This document shows positions 17,582-26,042 of a DNA stretch of 64,000 nt, one piece after another. Made by a program: the position numbers and the translations under genes. The notes under the pieces were generated by a model. The model was not told where the DNA came from. It searched no databases and saw nothing but the letters and a program-made list of their open reading frames with translations. Numbering within the stretch: the stretch's first letter is position 1; every line of letters starts with the position of its first letter. Origin of the DNA: Streptomyces sp. DH41 (GTDB lineage Bacteria > Actinomycetota > Actinomycetes > Streptomycetales > Streptomycetaceae); assembly GCF_029813785.1 (NCBI RefSeq), contig NZ_JARVKY010000032.1, positions 20,864-84,863 of the forward strand, written 5' to 3'.

Positions 17582-18501
17582 GAGCGCAGCTCCTTGCCGG
17601 TCAGCTCCAGGAAGACGTCCTCCAGGGTGTGCCGCTCCACCGAGATGCGGTCCGGCATCACCCCGTGCTGGGCGCACCAGGAGGTCACCGTGGCCAGCAG
17701 CTGCGGGTCGATCTTGCCGTTGACGCGGTAGCTGCCCGGCGTCAGCTCGGCGGCCGACGAGTCCGCGGGAAGCGCCTTGAGCAGGGACACGACGTCCAGT
17801 CCGGGCCGGCCGGAGAACCGCAGGGTGTTCTCGGCGCCGCCGCGGCACAGCTCCTCGGGCGAGCCCTGCGCGATGACCCGGCCGGCGTCGATGACGGCGA
17901 CGTCGTCGGCCAGCTGCTCGGCCTCGTCCATGTGGTGGGTGGTGAGGATCACCGAGACGCCGTCACCGCGCAGGTCCCGTACGAGGTCCCAGGTGGCGCG
18001 GCGGGCCTGCGGGTCGAGGCCGGCGGTCGGCTCGTCCAGGAACACCAGCTCCGGGCGGCCGACCACGGCCATCGCGAGGGCGAGCCGCTGCTGCTGCCCG
18101 CCGGAGAGCCTGCGGTACGTCGTCCGGCCGCACGAGCCGAGCCCGAGCCGTTCGATCAGCGCGTCGACGTCGAGCGGGTGGGCGTGCAGCTTCGCGACGT
18201 GGCGCAGCATCTCGTCCGCGCGGGCGCCGGAGTAGACGCCGCCGGACTGGAGCATCACGCCGATCCGGGGCCGCAGCTCGGAGCCCTGCCCCACCGGGTC
18301 GAGGCCCAGCACGCGCACTGTGCCGGAGTCCGGCTTCCGGTAGCCCTCGCAGGTCTCGACCGTGGTCGTCTTGCCCGCCCCGTTGGGGCCGAGTACGGCG
18401 GTGACACCCGCCCGGGCCACCAGGTCGAGGCCGTCCACCGCGGTCTTCGTGCCGTACCGCTTCACCAGGGCCTGGACCTGGACCACGGGCTCGCTTCGCA
18501 T
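17578..18501 (-). CDS. ABC transporter ATP-binding protein
   Basis: A 307-residue ATPase with Walker A GPNGAGKTT, Q-loop VMLQSGGVY, signature LSGGQQQR, Walker B LVFLDEPTAGLDP and the switch-His TTHHMDEAEQ. The C-terminal 90 residues end in HTLEDVFLELTGKELRS, the tail typical of DrrA-like exporters. It powers the coupled ABC-2 permease. The start is ATG 18501; the spacing to the upstream divergent and repeat-rich region leaves room for a promoter. Confidence 0.92.
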   Translation of the reverse strand: MRSEPVVQVQALVKRYGTKTAVDGLDLVARAGVTAVLGPNGAGKTTTVETCEGYRKPDSGTVRVLGLDPVGQGSELRPRIGVMLQSGGVYSGARADEMLRHVAKLHAHPLDVDALIERLGLGSCGRTTYRRLSGGQQQRLALAMAVVGRPELVFLDEPTAGLDPQARRATWDLVRDLRGDGVSVILTTHHMDEAEQLADDVAVIDAGRVIAQGSPEELCRGGAENTLRFSGRPGLDVVSLLKALPADSSAAELTPGSYRVNGKIDPQLLATVTSWCAQHGVMPDRISVERHTLEDVFLELTGKELRS

Positions 18502-18830
18502 GGGTCACGAGTCTAGGTACGCGGACGGCGGCTCAAGCGCGCGGGTGCGGGATCTCCTCCGCAGGGGTGGAGCACGGGGCGCTCGTGGGAGCCGGCGGAT
18601 GCCCCGCATCGGGTCGGCGTACGGCGCCCAGGGGGCCCGTGCGGGGGCAGGCGTACGGCCGCGTACGGCGCTTAGGGGGCCCGTGCGGGGCCGACGTACG
18701 GCGCTCAGGGCCCCGTGAGCCGCCGCTCGCGGGGGGCTCGGGGCCCAGGCGGGGGGCCGCCGCCCGCCCGCGCCGGTGAGCGGTGCGGGCGGTCACGCGG
18801 CCGGGCACGTCGCCCCGGCCGCCCGTCCCG
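18502..18830. repeat. non-coding GC-rich spacer with three imperfect ~30-bp repeats
   Basis: No gene is supported here. Three related units begin with GTACGGCGC followed by a C/T-variable pair and a GGGCCCGTGCGGGG-type block: 18617-18647, 18661-18691 and 18694-18720, the last degenerate. The units are self-complementary in part (GGGCCC, GTAC), so the transcript could form alternate hairpins between the aac(3)-like gene and the exporter operon, which are both read on the minus strand. Confidence 0.6.
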
Positions 18831-19619
18831 CTACTCGCGGGGACGGTGCAGCGGCAGCCAGCGTTGCGCGTAGGCGACCGCGTCCGCCAGCGGGAAGAGC
18901 CGCGAGACGGCCGCGCCGACCCGCCCCCGCACGACGGGCCGGTCCCTCTCGAAGTCGTGCCCCAGCTCGTCGAACCGGTCCGAGGTGATCGACACCTCGG
19001 TGACGCGCTCCCAGCCGACCGGTCCCGGCCGCCCCACCTCCACCAGCGGGGACGGAATCCGGTACTCGGCGAGGTGGAAGGCCGTGCAGGCCTCGAAGCC
19101 CGTGCCGAGCAGCAGTACCCGGGCGTGCAGCCGCTCCAGGGTCGCCAGCGGGCTGCGCTCGCCCAGGCGGCAGTCGGTCGCGTGGCCGGCGACCACCTCG
19201 GCGGCGCGGGGGCCGAGGGCCGCGAAGGACGTCTGCGGGTGCGCGCTGCGCAGGGCGCCCGGCCAGGTGCGCACCGTCTCGGGGAGTACCCCGACCCCGC
19301 GCGAGGGCGTGATCAGCGGGTCGTAGGCCGGCATCGCGGTGCGGACGGTGTGCCACCACTCCTCGGGCACCGGCGGGCTCTGCCACAGGGCCGGGTCCGA
19401 GAGGTCGCCGGTCTGGGTGGGGACCACCAGGGTGCCGTCCGGGCCGAGTGCGTCGAGCAGCCCCTGGACGACCGCGACGGGACCTCCGCAGACCCAGCCG
19501 AGGCTGCTGAGCGAGGAGTGCACGAGGAGGGTGTCGTCGGTCCGCACACCCAGCTCGCGCAGTCCCGCGGCGATGGTGCCGCGGGTGACGAGTGGGCCGG
19601 TGGGAGGGGGTGTGGGCAT
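18831..19619 (-). CDS. aminoglycoside N(3)-acetyltransferase family protein
   Basis: A 262-residue member of the antibiotic N-acetyltransferase (AAC(3)/YokD) fold, which transfers acetyl from acetyl-CoA to an amine. Seen are LLVHSSLSSLGWVCGGPVAVV (acetyl-CoA-binding start of the family), GTLVVPTQTGDLSDP, RSAHPQTSFAALGP, LLLGTGFEACTAFHLAEYR with the family Cys-x-x-x-His, and a C-terminal helical cap. The frame is open to 19661, but ATG 19619 is the likely start. It is divergent from sufR. Many such chromosomal homologues do not act on clinical aminoglycosides, so resistance is not implied. Confidence 0.85.
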   Translation of the reverse strand: MPTPPPTGPLVTRGTIAAGLRELGVRTDDTLLVHSSLSSLGWVCGGPVAVVQGLLDALGPDGTLVVPTQTGDLSDPALWQSPPVPEEWWHTVRTAMPAYDPLITPSRGVGVLPETVRTWPGALRSAHPQTSFAALGPRAAEVVAGHATDCRLGERSPLATLERLHARVLLLGTGFEACTAFHLAEYRIPSPLVEVGRPGPVGWERVTEVSITSDRFDELGHDFERDRPVVRGRVGAAVSRLFPLADAVAYAQRWLPLHRPRE

Positions 19620-19660
19620 GACCGGGAGTGTCCCGCAGGCCCGTCCGCGATGCCACCGCA

Positions 19661-19672
19661 TTGATCGATCAA
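19661..19672. promoter_or_regulatory. 12-bp perfect palindrome between aac(3)-like gene and sufR
   Basis: TTGATCGATCAA is a perfect palindrome in the divergent intergenic region, 41 bases upstream of the acetyltransferase start and 108 bases upstream of sufR. It is AT-rich against the local background. Either gene could be the target. Confidence 0.4.
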
Positions 19673-19688
19673 AGATCGTTTCCGCAGG

Positions 19689-19707
19689 TCAGATTAGGTA
19701 TGCCTAA
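19689..19707. promoter_or_regulatory. DmdR/IdeR-like iron box upstream of sufR
   Basis: TCAGATTAGGTATGCCTAA agrees at 13 of 19 positions with the DtxR/IdeR-family iron box (TTAGG, nine bases, CCTAA) as I know it, with a perfect TTAGG/CCTAA inner pair. It sits about 73 bases upstream of sufR and 70 bases upstream of the divergent acetyltransferase start. An iron-dependent repressor here would link Fe-S assembly to iron supply. Confidence 0.5.
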
Positions 19708-19743
19708 GTGACGCAGGGCACCGCACGAAGATCCGGACGCGGC

Positions 19744-19780
19744 TTGCCGACCCCGGATGAATTACGCAACAATGGCGTTG
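19744..19780 (+). promoter_or_regulatory. suf operon promoter with SufR-type operator CAAC-N6-GTTG
   Basis: A perfect CAAC (19767-19770), six bases, GTTG (19777-19780) palindrome abuts the sufR GTG start. From memory, Streptomyces SufR binds a CAAC-N6-GTTG palindrome. TTGCCG (19744-19749), 18 bases, AACAAT (19768-19773) reads as a -35/-10 pair whose transcription start would fall at or next to the GTG, giving a leaderless mRNA with the operator over the -10 region. Confidence 0.65.
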
Positions 19781-20538
19781 TGAAAAACGTTGGCGAGGCT
19801 CCGCAGGAGGAACTCGCGACCGGTGAGCGGTCCACCCGCAACCGTGTCGCGCGCTCCATCCTGGACCACGGGCCGTCGACCGTCGCCGAGCTCGCCGGAC
19901 GCCTGGGCCTCACCCAGGCCGCCGTCCGGCGCCATCTCGACGCACTGGTCGCCGACGACGTGGTCGAAGCCCGTGAGCAGCGGGTCTACGGCACGCGCAC
20001 GCGCGGACGGCCCGCCAAGGTCTTCGCGCTCACCGACTGCGGCCGGGACGCCTTCGACCAGTCGTACGACAAGCTGGCCGCGGACGCCCTGGGCTGGATC
20101 GGCCGCCAGGAGGGCGGGGAGCAGGCGATCGCCGCCTTCGCCCGTGCCCGGATCGCCGCTCAGGCGGGCGCGTACCGCAAGGCGGTCGAGTCCGTCCCGC
20201 CCGAGAAGCGCACGGAAGCCCTGGCCAAGGCCCTGAGCGCGGACGGGTACGCTGCTACCGCGCGGAGCGCACCCCACCCCCAGCAGGGCGAGCAGCTGTG
20301 CCAGCACCACTGCCCGGTCGCCCACGTCGCGGAGCAGTTTCCGCAGCTGTGCGAGGCGGAGACGGAATTTTTCGCCGAGCTGCTCGGTACTCATGTACAG
20401 CGGCTCGCGACCATCGCGCACGGCGACGGGGTCTGCACCACGTTCATTCCGAAGACTTCGCACGCGCCGCCCACGGCGCGAGCGACCAAGAACACCGCTA
20501 ACGCATCTGCAAGCACGGCCGGGAGGAACCCCGCATGA
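19780..20538 (+). CDS. sufR: Fe-S cluster-sensing transcriptional repressor SufR
   Basis: A 252-residue ArsR/DeoR-like winged-helix regulator that represses the suf operon when holding an Fe-S cluster. The N-terminal helix-turn-helix is STVAELAGRLGLTQAAVRRHLDAL followed by the wing GTRTRGRPAKVF. The C-terminal half carries CQHHC, QLC and GVC, the cysteines available for cluster binding. The frame is open to 19708, but GTG 19780 is chosen because a SufR-type palindrome and a promoter end exactly there and no ribosome-binding site is visible, consistent with a leaderless mRNA. Its stop overlaps the sufB ATG (ATGA). The last 35 residues are low-complexity. Confidence 0.88.
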   Translation: MKNVGEAPQEELATGERSTRNRVARSILDHGPSTVAELAGRLGLTQAAVRRHLDALVADDVVEAREQRVYGTRTRGRPAKVFALTDCGRDAFDQSYDKLAADALGWIGRQEGGEQAIAAFARARIAAQAGAYRKAVESVPPEKRTEALAKALSADGYAATARSAPHPQQGEQLCQHHCPVAHVAEQFPQLCEAETEFFAELLGTHVQRLATIAHGDGVCTTFIPKTSHAPPTARATKNTANASASTAGRNPA

Positions 20539-21956
20539 CTCTCCCCACGGAGACTGCTCACCCCGAGCTCGAGGGCCTGGGCAAGTACGAGTACGGCTGG
20601 GCCGACTCCGACACGGCCGGCGCCTCTGCCAAGCGCGGCATCAACGAGGACGTCGTCCGCGACATCTCCGCGAAGAAGAACGAGCCGGAGTGGATGACCA
20701 AGCTCCGTCTCAAGGGCCTGCGCCTCTTCGAGAAGAAGCCCATGCCGAACTGGGGCTCGGACCTGTCGGGCATCGACTTCGACAACATCAAGTACTTCGT
20801 GCGCTCCACGGAGAAGCAGGCGGAGTCCTGGGAGGACCTGCCCGAGGACATCAAGAACACGTACGACAAGCTCGGCATCCCCGAGGCGGAGAAGCAGCGC
20901 CTCGTCGCCGGTGTCGCCGCCCAGTACGAGTCCGAGGTCGTCTACCACCAGATCCGCGAGGACCTGGAGGAGCAGGGCGTCATCTTCCTGGACACCGACA
21001 CGGCCCTGAAGGAGCACCCGGAGCTCTTCAAGGAGTACTTCGGGACCGTCATCCCCGTCGGCGACAACAAGTTCGCCTCGCTGAACAGCGCGGTGTGGTC
21101 CGGCGGCTCCTTCATCTACGTGCCGAAGGGCGTGCACGTCGAGATCCCGCTCCAGGCCTACTTCCGTATCAACACGGAGAACATGGGCCAGTTCGAGCGG
21201 ACCCTGATCATCGTCGACGAGGGTGCCTACGTGCACTACGTCGAGGGCTGCACCGCCCCGATCTACAAGTCGGACTCGCTGCACTCCGCCGTGGTCGAGA
21301 TCATCGTCAAGAAGAACGCCCGCTGCCGCTACACGACCATCCAGAACTGGTCGAACAACGTCTACAACCTGGTCACCAAGCGCGCCGTGGCGTACGAGGG
21401 CGCGACCATGGAGTGGATCGACGGCAACATCGGCTCCAAGGTGACGATGAAGTACCCGGCCGTCTACCTGATGGGCGAGCACGCCAAGGGCGAGACCCTG
21501 TCCATCGCCTTCGCGGGCGAGGGCCAGCACCAGGACGCCGGCTCCAAGATGGTCCACATGGCGCCGAACACGTCCTCCAACATCGTCTCGAAGTCCGTGG
21601 CGCGCGGCGGCGGCCGCACCTCCTACCGCGGTCTCGTCGAGATCGGCGAGGGCGCCCACGGCTCCAAGTCGAACGTGCTGTGCGACGCGCTGCTCGTCGA
21701 CACCATCTCCCGCTCCGACACGTACCCCTACGTGGACGTCCGCGAGGACGACGTGTCCATGGGCCACGAGGCGACCGTCTCCAAGGTCTCCGAGGACCAG
21801 CTCTTCTACCTGATGAGCCGCGGTCTGAGCGAGTTCGAGGCGATGGCGATGATCGTGCGCGGCTTCGTCGAGCCGATCGCCAAGGAGCTGCCGATGGAGT
21901 ACGCCCTCGAGCTCAACCGGCTGATCGAGCTGCAGATGGAGGGCGCGGTCGGTTAA
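20535..21956 (+). CDS. sufB: Fe-S cluster assembly protein SufB
   Basis: A 473-residue scaffold subunit of the SufBCD complex, on which nascent Fe-S clusters are assembled from sulfide delivered by SufS/SufU. The beta-helix core shows FIYVPKGVHVEIPLQAYFRIN, EGCTAPIYKSDSLHSAVVEI, AGEGQHQDAGSKMVH and SRSDTYPYVDVREDDVSMGHEA, typical of SufB. The start overlaps the sufR stop by four bases and has a GGGAGG site about eight bases upstream. Length matches the family. Confidence 0.96.
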   Translation: MTLPTETAHPELEGLGKYEYGWADSDTAGASAKRGINEDVVRDISAKKNEPEWMTKLRLKGLRLFEKKPMPNWGSDLSGIDFDNIKYFVRSTEKQAESWEDLPEDIKNTYDKLGIPEAEKQRLVAGVAAQYESEVVYHQIREDLEEQGVIFLDTDTALKEHPELFKEYFGTVIPVGDNKFASLNSAVWSGGSFIYVPKGVHVEIPLQAYFRINTENMGQFERTLIIVDEGAYVHYVEGCTAPIYKSDSLHSAVVEIIVKKNARCRYTTIQNWSNNVYNLVTKRAVAYEGATMEWIDGNIGSKVTMKYPAVYLMGEHAKGETLSIAFAGEGQHQDAGSKMVHMAPNTSSNIVSKSVARGGGRTSYRGLVEIGEGAHGSKSNVLCDALLVDTISRSDTYPYVDVREDDVSMGHEATVSKVSEDQLFYLMSRGLSEFEAMAMIVRGFVEPIAKELPMEYALELNRLIELQMEGAVG

Positions 21957-22015
21957 GACCCGCCCCCGAAGCAGTCGCCAGATTTCTGACGTAGGAAGAG
22001 AGCAGACCGACAGCC

Positions 22016-23200
22016 ATGGCTGAGGCTCAGAACATCCCCGTGGGGTCCACCACCGCGGGCCAGATCGCGGTGGCCGCCGAGTCGACCGTCGCCACGCGCA
22101 TGAGCGCGCCCGCCTCCTTCGACGTGGCGGACTTCCCGGTCCCCCACGGCCGTGAGGAGGAGTGGCGGTTCACGCCGCTGGAGCGGCTGCGCGGGCTGCA
22201 CGACGGCACCGCGGCCGCCACCGGCGACGGCGTCAAGGTCGACATCGACGCCCCCGAGGGCGTCGTCGTCGAGACCGTCGGCCGCGACGACGCGCGCATC
22301 GGCAGGGCGGGCACCCCGGTGGACCGGATCGCGGCCCAGGCCTACTCGTCGTTCGAGAAGGCCGGCGTGATCACCGTCCCCAAGGAGACGGTCCTCACCG
22401 AGCCGATCCGCATCGCCGTGCACGGCGAGGGCGGCACCGCCTACGCCCACCAGGTCGTCGAGCTGGGCGCCTTCGCCGAGGCCGTGGTCGTCATCGACCA
22501 CACCGGTGACGCGGTGCTCGCCGCAGGCGTCGACTACGTCCTGGGGGACGGTGCCAAGCTGACCGTCGTCTCCGTCCAGGACTGGGACGACAAGGCGGTG
22601 CACGTCGGCCAGCACAACGCGCTGATCGGCCGCGACGCCACCTTCAAGTCGTTCGTGGTCACCTTCGGCGGCGACCTGGTCCGGCTGCACCCGCGCGTCG
22701 CCTACGCCGGTCCCGGCGGCGAGGCCGAGCTGTTCGGCCTGTACTTCACCGACGCCGGCCAGCACCAGGAGCACCGCCTCCTGGTCGACCACAACGTCCC
22801 GCACTGCAAGTCCAACGTCGTCTACAAGGGCGCGCTGCAGGGCGAGGACGCGCACGCGGTCTGGATCGGCGACGTGCTCATCGAGGCCGCGGCCGAGGGC
22901 ACCGACACCTACGAGATGAACCGCAACCTCGTCCTCACGGACGGCGCCCGGGTCGACTCGGTGCCGAACCTGGAGATCGAGACCGGCGAGATCGTCGGCG
23001 CCGGCCACGCCTCCGCCACCGGCCGCTTCGACGACGAGCAGCTCTTCTACCTGATGGCGCGCGGCATCCCCGAGATCGACGCCCGCCGCCTGGTGGTCCG
23101 CGGCTTCTTCGCCGAACTCGTCCAGCAGATCGGTGTCCCGGACATCGAGGAGCGCCTGCTCGCCAAGATCGACGAGGAGCTGGAGGCGTCGGTCGCATGA
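22016..23200 (+). CDS. sufD: Fe-S cluster assembly protein SufD
   Basis: A 394-residue SufD, the SufB paralogue that completes the SufBC2D complex and helps supply iron. The N-terminal EEWRFTPLERLRGLHDG helix and the C-terminal half with DAGQHQEHRLLVDHNVPHCKSN, GEIVGAGHASATGRFDDEQLFYLMARGI and RRLVVRGFFAE are diagnostic. ATG 22016 follows AGGAAGAG at 21993-22000 with rather long spacing. Its stop overlaps the Rieske ferredoxin start by four bases. Confidence 0.95.
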   Translation: MAEAQNIPVGSTTAGQIAVAAESTVATRMSAPASFDVADFPVPHGREEEWRFTPLERLRGLHDGTAAATGDGVKVDIDAPEGVVVETVGRDDARIGRAGTPVDRIAAQAYSSFEKAGVITVPKETVLTEPIRIAVHGEGGTAYAHQVVELGAFAEAVVVIDHTGDAVLAAGVDYVLGDGAKLTVVSVQDWDDKAVHVGQHNALIGRDATFKSFVVTFGGDLVRLHPRVAYAGPGGEAELFGLYFTDAGQHQEHRLLVDHNVPHCKSNVVYKGALQGEDAHAVWIGDVLIEAAAEGTDTYEMNRNLVLTDGARVDSVPNLEIETGEIVGAGHASATGRFDDEQLFYLMARGIPEIDARRLVVRGFFAELVQQIGVPDIEERLLAKIDEELEASVA

Positions 23201-23514
23201 CCTTCGTACGCGTCTGTGGAGCGGGCGAGCTGGAGGAGGACACCCCCAAGCGGGTGGAACTCGACGGCACGCCGATCTCCGTCGTGCGCACCGAGGGCGA
23301 GCTGTTCGCGATCCACGACATCTGCTCGCACGCGAACGTCTCCCTCGCCGAGGGCGAGGTCGACGACTGCCACATCGAGTGCTGGCTGCACGGCTCGCGC
23401 TTCGACCTCCGCTCGGGCAAGCCCGACAGTCTTCCGGCGACGCGCCCCGTCCCCGTATATCCCGTAAAGATCGAAGGGGACGACGTACTCGTCTCCCTCA
23501 CCCAGGAGTCCTGA
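23197..23514 (+). CDS. Rieske [2Fe-2S] ferredoxin encoded within the suf operon
   Basis: A 105-residue Rieske-type protein like the ferredoxin subunits of non-haem iron oxygenases. It has the paired ligand motifs C-S-H near residue 43-45 and C-W-L-H near 62-65, followed by GSRFDLRSGKPDSLPA. No oxygenase genes are nearby; it lies between sufD and sufC with an ATGA overlap, an arrangement conserved in actinobacteria. It probably serves electron transfer in cluster assembly, but no direct evidence is visible here. Confidence 0.93.
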   Translation: MTFVRVCGAGELEEDTPKRVELDGTPISVVRTEGELFAIHDICSHANVSLAEGEVDDCHIECWLHGSRFDLRSGKPDSLPATRPVPVYPVKIEGDDVLVSLTQES

Positions 23515-23521
23515 GGCACCC

Positions 23522-24286
23522 ATGGCAACGCTTGAAATCCGAGACCTGCACGTCACCGTCGAGGCCGACAACGCCACGAAGGAGATCCTCAAGGGCGTCG
23601 ACCTCACCGTGAAGCAGGGCGAGACACACGCCATCATGGGCCCGAACGGCTCCGGCAAGTCGACCCTCGCCTACTCCCTCGCGGGTCACCCCAAGTACAC
23701 GATCACCGGCGGCACCGTCACCCTCGACGGCGAGGACGTCCTGGAGATGTCCGTCGACGAGCGCGCCCGCGCCGGCCTCTTCCTGGCCATGCAGTACCCG
23801 GTCGAGGTCCCCGGCGTCTCGGTCTCCAACTTCCTGCGCACCTCCGCCACCGCCGTCCGCGGCGAGGCCCCCAAGCTGCGCACCTGGGTGAAGGAGGTCA
23901 AGGAGGCCATGCAGCGCCTCAACATGGACCCCGCCTTCGCCGAGCGCAACGTCAACGAGGGCTTCTCCGGCGGTGAGAAGAAGCGCCACGAGATCCTCCA
24001 GCTGGAGCTGCTCAAGCCGAAGATCGCGATCCTCGACGAGACCGACTCCGGCCTCGACGTTGACGCCCTGCGCGTCGTCTCCGAGGGCGTCAACCGCGTC
24101 CACGAGTCGGGCGAGGTCGGCACCCTGCTGATCACCCACTACACGCGCATCCTGCGCTACATCAAGCCCGACCACGTCCACGTCTTCGCCAACGGCCGCA
24201 TCGCCGAGTCGGGCGGCGCCGAGCTGGCCGACAAGCTGGAGGCCGAGGGCTACGAGGCATACACGAAGGGCGGCGCATCCGAGTGA
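23522..24286 (+). CDS. sufC: Fe-S cluster assembly ATPase SufC
   Basis: A 254-residue ABC-type ATPase that binds SufB and SufD and drives conformational change in cluster assembly. Walker A is MGPNGSGKSTLAY, the signature is FSGGEKKRHEI, Walker B is AILDETDSGLDVDAL, and the switch His is in LLITHYTRIL. ATG 23522 is eight bases after the Rieske gene. The stop overlaps the sufS GTG in a GTGA junction. There is no membrane partner, as expected for SufC. Confidence 0.96.
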   Translation: MATLEIRDLHVTVEADNATKEILKGVDLTVKQGETHAIMGPNGSGKSTLAYSLAGHPKYTITGGTVTLDGEDVLEMSVDERARAGLFLAMQYPVEVPGVSVSNFLRTSATAVRGEAPKLRTWVKEVKEAMQRLNMDPAFAERNVNEGFSGGEKKRHEILQLELLKPKIAILDETDSGLDVDALRVVSEGVNRVHESGEVGTLLITHYTRILRYIKPDHVHVFANGRIAESGGAELADKLEAEGYEAYTKGGASE

Positions 24287-25554
24287 CACAGCTGCCGGGC
24301 CTCCTCACCGCGCCCAGTCTTCTGGGTGAGGCGATCCGCAAGGACTTCCCCATCCTGGACCGTGAGGTCCATGACGGACAGAAGCTCGTCTACCTCGACA
24401 ACGCCGCGACCTCGCAGACCCCCCGCCAGGTCATCGACGTGCTCACGGAGTACTACGAGCAGCACAACGCCAACGTCCACCGTGGCGTGCACGTCCTCGC
24501 CGAGGAGGCCACGGCACTGTACGAGGGCGCGCGGGACAAGGTCGCGGAGTTCATCAACGCGCCCTCCCGCGACGAGGTGATCTTCACCAAGAACGCCTCG
24601 GAGTCCCTCAACCTCGTGGCCAACATGCTGGGCTGGGCCGACGAGCCCTACCGTGTGGACCACGAGACCGAGATCGTCATCACGGAGATGGAGCACCACT
24701 CCAACATCGTGCCGTGGCAGCTGCTGGCGCAGCGCACCGGCGCGAAGCTCCGCTGGTTCGGCCTCACGGACGACGGCCGCCTGGACCTGTCCAACATCGA
24801 CGAGGTCATCACGGAGAAGACGAAGATCGTCTCCTTCGTGCTGGTCTCCAACATCCTGGGCACCCAGAACCCGGTCGAGGCGATAGTGCGCCGTGCCCAG
24901 GAGGTCGGCGCGCTCGTGTGCATCGACGCCTCCCAGGCCGCGCCGCACATGCCGATGGACGTACAGGCCCTCCAGGCCGACTTCGTGGCCTTCACCGGCC
25001 ACAAGATGTGCGGTCCGACGGGCATCGGCGTCCTGTGGGGCCGCCAGGAACTGCTGGAGGACCTCCCGCCCTTCCTCGGCGGCGGCGAGATGATCGAGAC
25101 CGTCTCGATGCACTCCTCCACGTACGCCCCGGCCCCCCACAAGTTCGAGGCGGGCACGCCCCCGATCGCGCAGGCGGTGGGCCTGGGCGCGGCGATCGAC
25201 TACCTCAACTCGATCGGCATGGACAAGATCCACGCCCACGAGCAGGCGCTGACCGAGTACGCGGTGAAGCGGCTGCTGGACGTCCCGGACCTGCGCATCA
25301 TCGGTCCGACGACGGCCGAGGACCGTGGCGCGGCGATCAGCTTCGCGCTCGGCGACATCCACCCGCACGACGTGGGCCAGGTCCTCGACGAGCAGGGCAT
25401 CGCGGTCCGGGTCGGCCACCACTGCGCCCGCCCCGTCTGCCTCCGCTACGGAATTCCTGCGACCACGCGAGCGTCGTTCTATCTGTACTCCACGCCGGCC
25501 GAGATCGACGCACTGGTCGACGGCCTGGAGCACGTACGGAACTTCTTCGGCTGA
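24283..25554 (+). CDS. sufS: cysteine desulfurase SufS
   Basis: A 423-residue type II PLP enzyme that takes sulfur from cysteine and carries it as a persulfide. Motifs: VYLDNAATSQTP near the N-terminus, HHSNIVPWQ, VCIDASQAAPHMP, the PLP Lys in FTGHKMCGPTGIGVLWG, and the sulfur-carrying Cys in GHHCARPVC. GTG 24283 overlaps the sufC stop. The sulfur acceptor SufU is encoded 17 bases downstream. Confidence 0.95.
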   Translation: MTQLPGLLTAPSLLGEAIRKDFPILDREVHDGQKLVYLDNAATSQTPRQVIDVLTEYYEQHNANVHRGVHVLAEEATALYEGARDKVAEFINAPSRDEVIFTKNASESLNLVANMLGWADEPYRVDHETEIVITEMEHHSNIVPWQLLAQRTGAKLRWFGLTDDGRLDLSNIDEVITEKTKIVSFVLVSNILGTQNPVEAIVRRAQEVGALVCIDASQAAPHMPMDVQALQADFVAFTGHKMCGPTGIGVLWGRQELLEDLPPFLGGGEMIETVSMHSSTYAPAPHKFEAGTPPIAQAVGLGAAIDYLNSIGMDKIHAHEQALTEYAVKRLLDVPDLRIIGPTTAEDRGAAISFALGDIHPHDVGQVLDEQGIAVRVGHHCARPVCLRYGIPATTRASFYLYSTPAEIDALVDGLEHVRNFFG

Positions 25555-25571
25555 CGGGACGAGCGAAGAGC

Positions 25572-26042
25572 ATGAAGCTGGACTCCATGTACCAGGAAGT
25601 CATCCTGGACCACTACAAGAACCCGCACGGGCGTGGTCTGAGGGACGGCGACGCCGAGGTGCACCACGTCAACCCGACGTGCGGCGACGAGATCACGTTG
25701 CGCGTGAAGTACGACGGCACGACGATCAGCGACGTCAGTTACGAGGGCCAGGGCTGCTCCATCAGCCAGGCGAGCGCCTCCGTGCTGAACGACCTGCTGG
25801 TCGGCAAGGACCTCGCCCGGGCGCGGCAGATCCAGGAGACCTTCCTGGAGCTGATGCAGTCCAAGGGCAGGATCGAGCCCGACGACGCGATGGAGGAGGT
25901 CCTGGAGGACGCGGTCGCGTTCGCCGGGGTCTCGAAGTACCCGGCCCGGGTCAAGTGCGCCCTGCTGAGCTGGATGGCCTGGAAGGACGCGACGGCCCAG
26001 GCACTGGACGGCGCCGACGCCGAGAAGGAGACGACGGCATGA
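25572..26042 (+). CDS. sufU: SUF sulfur-transfer protein SufU
   Basis: A 156-residue zinc-containing SufU, which accepts sulfur from SufS by ligand swapping. The three ligand cysteines are visible in NPTCGDE, GQGCSIS and RVKCALLSW, with Asp two residues after the first. The 18-20-residue insertion typical of SufU rather than IscU is present between the second and third Cys. ATG 25572 has a GGGACGAG site 8 bases upstream; the frame's long upstream extension lies inside sufS. The stop overlaps the next start (ATGA). Confidence 0.95.
   Translation: MKLDSMYQEVILDHYKNPHGRGLRDGDAEVHHVNPTCGDEITLRVKYDGTTISDVSYEGQGCSISQASASVLNDLLVGKDLARARQIQETFLELMQSKGRIEPDDAMEEVLEDAVAFAGVSKYPARVKCALLSWMAWKDATAQALDGADAEKETTA

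Noticed and set aside
18831..19619. Acquired aminoglycoside resistance gene
   Set aside because: Codon use matches the chromosome, no mobile element flanks it, and many such homologues lack resistance activity.
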